In this document: in pieces, positions 60,961-64,000 of the stretch
Numbering within the stretch: the stretch's first letter is position 1
How the letters are laid out: the number at the start of each line of letters is the position of its first letter
NCBI GenBank assembly: GCA_030248225.1
Contig: JASANE010016068.1
Coordinates: 21,165 to 85,164 of the forward strand
Direction: 5' to 3'
DNA from: Trileptium ribeirensis
Lineage: Eukaryota > Nematoda > Enoplea > Enoplida > Thoracostomopsidae
DNA: 64,000 nucleotides
Notes under the pieces: model-generated
What the model was told of the DNA's origin: nothing
Seen by the model: the letters and a program-made list of their open reading frames with translations, nothing else
Databases searched by the model: none
Position numbers and translations under genes: made by a program

Positions 60961-61915
60961 TAAAACGTTTTATATGTCTGTAAGCTATAGTTGTGCACAT
61001 AAAATTGTTTACAGTATAAAAGCGCAGAAATTCTTATATTAATGCACACAGAGCGTAGCGTTTCAAAATTTAAGCCTCCATTAGGCAACGCATATATTTA
61101 TTTTCGGTCGTTTTTTAACAAAAAAACAGTATTTTACTTTTAACAAATCTATTATAAAACGTTTGTTTTTTGTAACGAACGTATGTTCAAATAAATATGA
61201 CAATGCAGCAATGATAAATTGAACAGCGTAGAAGTAAGTTGTAGTCGTAAAACAAAATTCGTACCTGATGAAGATTTAAGTAAAAAAGCGATGTCACATC
61301 GTTTTAAAATTATTGTGGAGATAAAAAGTAAATATCTATTCATGATACATACGCAGAACAGACCGCGTGCATGGCATTGAAAAAGAAGCCCGCCCGACTG
61401 GACGTGACATCAAACTGACACTATAAATATAACTGATATCAATTTATATTGAAATTATTTATTGACGGTTCTCTGTCACTGTTTTATTGAATACTCGCAA
61501 GGCTCCACCACCTATAATAATCGCAACCACGTTTATGATTTCGCCTGTTATGTTGAAATGTCTATATATATATATATATAGTAAAATATCTTTATAGGGA
61601 ATTTTTTGATTTGTCCCGTTTACTATAAAAGCGCAGTTGTATTTTCATAGTTTTAGTAAAACTGAGTTCAATTGTAGCACAATTACTATGGTTTTATAAC
61701 ATGTAGACGGGATGGATAGGGTCCTTTTGATATGTTCCGGCCGGCCGTTTAATGAAAGAAAAATTGGTTGACAGGCAGATTGACGGTTCTCTTAATACAC
61801 GAAAGTCCTGAATTACATTAAGCTAGTAAAGCTACTCTTTTGCAAAATGAAATGTATTTTGGCCTGGTAACGGTGCTCAGGATACGCTAGCAGAATACCG
61901 TTTTACCACATGTCA
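60961..61915. other. Unassigned AT-rich sequence with a TA microsatellite
   Basis: A (TA)9 run lies at 61563-61580. No gene was recognised. Confidence 0.5.
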
Positions 61916-63290
61916 GCAGCACGGAAAATATTACCCGGTTGGTGGTGACAAAATACAGTTAAAACCAACTTTGGCTGTCGACAGTTACATTTCAATTCAT
62001 ATTCCTACTCATGGTTGTCGTCACTGGAGTCGCAGGGGAGCCGTGACATATAATATTACCCGATTGGTGGTGACAAAATACAGTCAAAACCAACTTTGGC
62101 TGTCGACAGTTACATTTCAATTCATATTCCTACTCATGGTTGTCGTCACTGGAGTCGCAGGGGAGCCGTGACATATAATATTACCCGATTGGTGGTGACA
62201 AAATACAGTCAAAAGCAACTTTGACTGTCAACAGTTACATTTCAATTCATATTCCTACTCATGGTTGTCGTCACTGGAGTCGCAGGGGAGCCGTGACATA
62301 TAACATTACCCGATTGGTGGTGACAAAATACAGTCAAAACCAGCTTTGGCTGTCGACAGTTACATTTCAATTCATATTCCTAATCAGTGTTATCGTCACA
62401 GGAGTCATAGGGGAGCCGTGACATATAATATTACCCGGTTGGTGGTGACAAAAAACAGTCAAAACCAGCTTTGGCAGTCGATAGCTACATTTCAGTTGAT
62501 ATTTCTACTCATGGTTGTCGTCACTGGAGTCGCAGGCTAGCCGTGACATATAATATTACCCGGTTGGTGGTGACAAAATACAGTCAAAGCCAACTTTGGC
62601 TGTCGACAGTTACATTTCAATTGATATTCCTAATCATTTTTATCGTCACAGGAGTCGTAGGGGGGGGGCATGACATATAATATTGCCCGGTTTGTGGTGA
62701 CAAAATACAGTCAAAACCAGCTTTGGCTGTCGACAGTTACATTTCATTCATATTTCTACTCATGGTTGTCCTCATTGGAGTCGCAGGGGAGCCGTGACAT
62801 ATAACATTACCCGGTTGGTGGTGACAAAATACAGTCAAAAGCATCTTTGACTGTCAACAGTTACATTTCAATTCATATTCCTACTCATGGTTGTCGTCAC
62901 TGGAGTCGCAGGGGAGCCGTGACATATAACATTACCCGATTGGTGGTGACAAAATACAGTCAAAACCAGCTTTGGCTGTCGACAGTTACATTTCAATTCA
63001 TATTCCTAATCAGTGTTATCGTCACAGGAGTCATAGGGGAGCCGTGACATATAATATTACCCGGTTGGTGGTGACAAAAAACAGTCAAAACCAGCTTTGG
63101 CAGTCGATAGCTACATTTCAGTTGATATTTCTACTCATGGTTGTCGTGACTGGAGTCGCAGGCTAGCCGTGACATATAATATTACCCGGTTGGTGGTGAC
63201 AAAATACAGTCAAAGCCAACTTTGGCTGTCGACAGTTACATTTCAATTGATATTCCTAATCATTTTTATCGTCACAGGAGTCGTAGGATG
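61916..63290. repeat. 125-bp satellite array, 11 units, with a five-unit higher-order repeat
   Basis: Units are anchored on 'ccgtgacatataa' at 62041, 62166, 62291, 62416, 62541, 62668, 62792, 62917, 63042 and 63167, with a first diverged unit from 61916. Spacing is 125 bp apart from one 127/124 pair beside a G-run. The units at 62166, 62291, 62416 and 62541 match those at 62792, 62917, 63042 and 63167 down to private variants, so a block of five units (626 bp) was duplicated. Overlapping 64-69 codon open frames arise from the repeat and are not called as genes. Confidence 0.95.
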
Positions 63291-64000
63291 CTTGTAAGCT
63301 GCTTGGTTCATTATATCTTTTATTCGATCCATAGTTTTCCTTATCCGGTCAAGCTGGACGTGGTAATTTCGGCAGTGGGTGTCTTCTGGTCTGAGAGTTT
63401 CGCACAGTCTTTCGCTCGTCAACTAGATCCAGCGTTTTCGAAGAGATACAGTTACTTCAATCAGTCGTAATCCGACCAATCGTCTTACTCGGGTATATGC
63501 CATAGTTCCCTGGTGGAGTTCCATAACATGTCTAGGTCGTCTGATTCCTCGCCGGTATAGCCGAAGCAGTTTGAGTGTTTGACATCAAAGTTAAAGGCGG
63601 ATATCTTTATCGGACAACGGTTCTGTTTTAATTGTCAATTGTTTCCGACTGGATCATGCGCGTGTGGCAAGACATTCTGATCGATATCAGACTGTATTCA
63701 GATTCAATTGCTGTGCATCAATACGAACCGCATGCCTTTATTGATGACCACCATCGTTGCTTTAGGCAGATGAAATCAATCTGTTTCCATGTTTACCGTC
63801 GTTGGATGCCCAGGTTTCGAACTGTCGTTGCTTATGACGCATTGCGGTTTTAGCGGCAAAGATTTGATGGGCAAACAGGAATGCGGCGAAACGATCCCAG
63901 TTGTCATTTCGGAATGATTTTAGGTAATGTGCTCCGTGACAGCACTCCGCTCTGAGTAGACTAGTTCCAACCGTGGCGTTTACGTTTCCGCCCACTGCCA
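63291..64000. other. Unassigned, GC-balanced sequence at window end
   Basis: This has a less AT-rich composition than most of the window and longer open frames, including minus 63995-63762 (77 codons, containing YLKSFRNDNWDRFAAFLFAH). It could be the edge of a gene or transposon beyond the window. No family was recognised. Confidence 0.35.

Noticed and set aside
61971..63470. Overlapping 64-82 codon frames reading VDSYISIHIP
   Set aside because: They arise from the 125-bp satellite, whose unit is not a multiple of three, and have no support as a protein.

Overview
This is a stretch of an AT-rich, gene-poor animal genome. Spliced exons with GT-AG introns, two kinds of non-LTR retrotransposon, tRNA-derived SINE heads, short terminal-inverted-repeat elements and many tandem arrays all point to a eukaryote. 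No operon, ribosome-binding site, CRISPR array or rRNA was found. The repeat style suggests an invertebrate, possibly a tunicate, but nothing in the sequence fixes the species.

One gene is well supported. It lies on the minus strand, with five coding exons at 30332-29999, 28411-28287, 27317-26546, 24574-24462 and 21300-21258. The reading phase is continuous across all four junctions, giving about 462 codons before the model runs out. The protein is acidic and Gln-rich in the middle, then Lys/Pro/Ser/Thr-rich. That order recalls the projection and proline-rich regions of the tau/MAP2/MAP4 family, but no microtubule-binding repeat was found, so this identity is tentative.

Most of the rest is repetitive. 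A LINE of the Jockey/CR1 type fills about 35990-40045 (minus strand; ORF1 with a PHD-like finger, then endonuclease and reverse transcriptase, all broken). A second copy of its 5' end is cut by the window start (1-1430). An RTE-like reverse transcriptase fossil on the plus strand (54640-56262) is split by a GC-rich insertion and ends in a duplicated 3' tail. Non-autonomous DNA elements are seen at 7165-7544 (hAT-like, with target duplication) and 52726-53995 (TA-flanked, 10-bp inverted ends), and probably at 10644-10886.

At least ten tandem arrays are present. The main ones are 195 bp x 10 (3480-5465), 197 bp x 4 (12115-12915), 29 bp x 17 (15227-15716), 198 bp x 9 (21804-23592, inside an intron of the gene), 218 bp x 7-8 (32825-34730), 133 bp x 3 (44864-45263), 168/188 bp x 4 (47639-48345) and 125 bp x 11 (61916-63290). 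Three unrelated arrays share a period close to 195-199 bp. Several show higher-order structure: A/B alternation at 3.5-5.5 kb, long/short alternation at 47.6 kb, and a five-unit block at 62-63 kb. The 195-bp array stays open in one minus-strand frame and encodes a 65-residue repeat; it is the best candidate for something undescribed.
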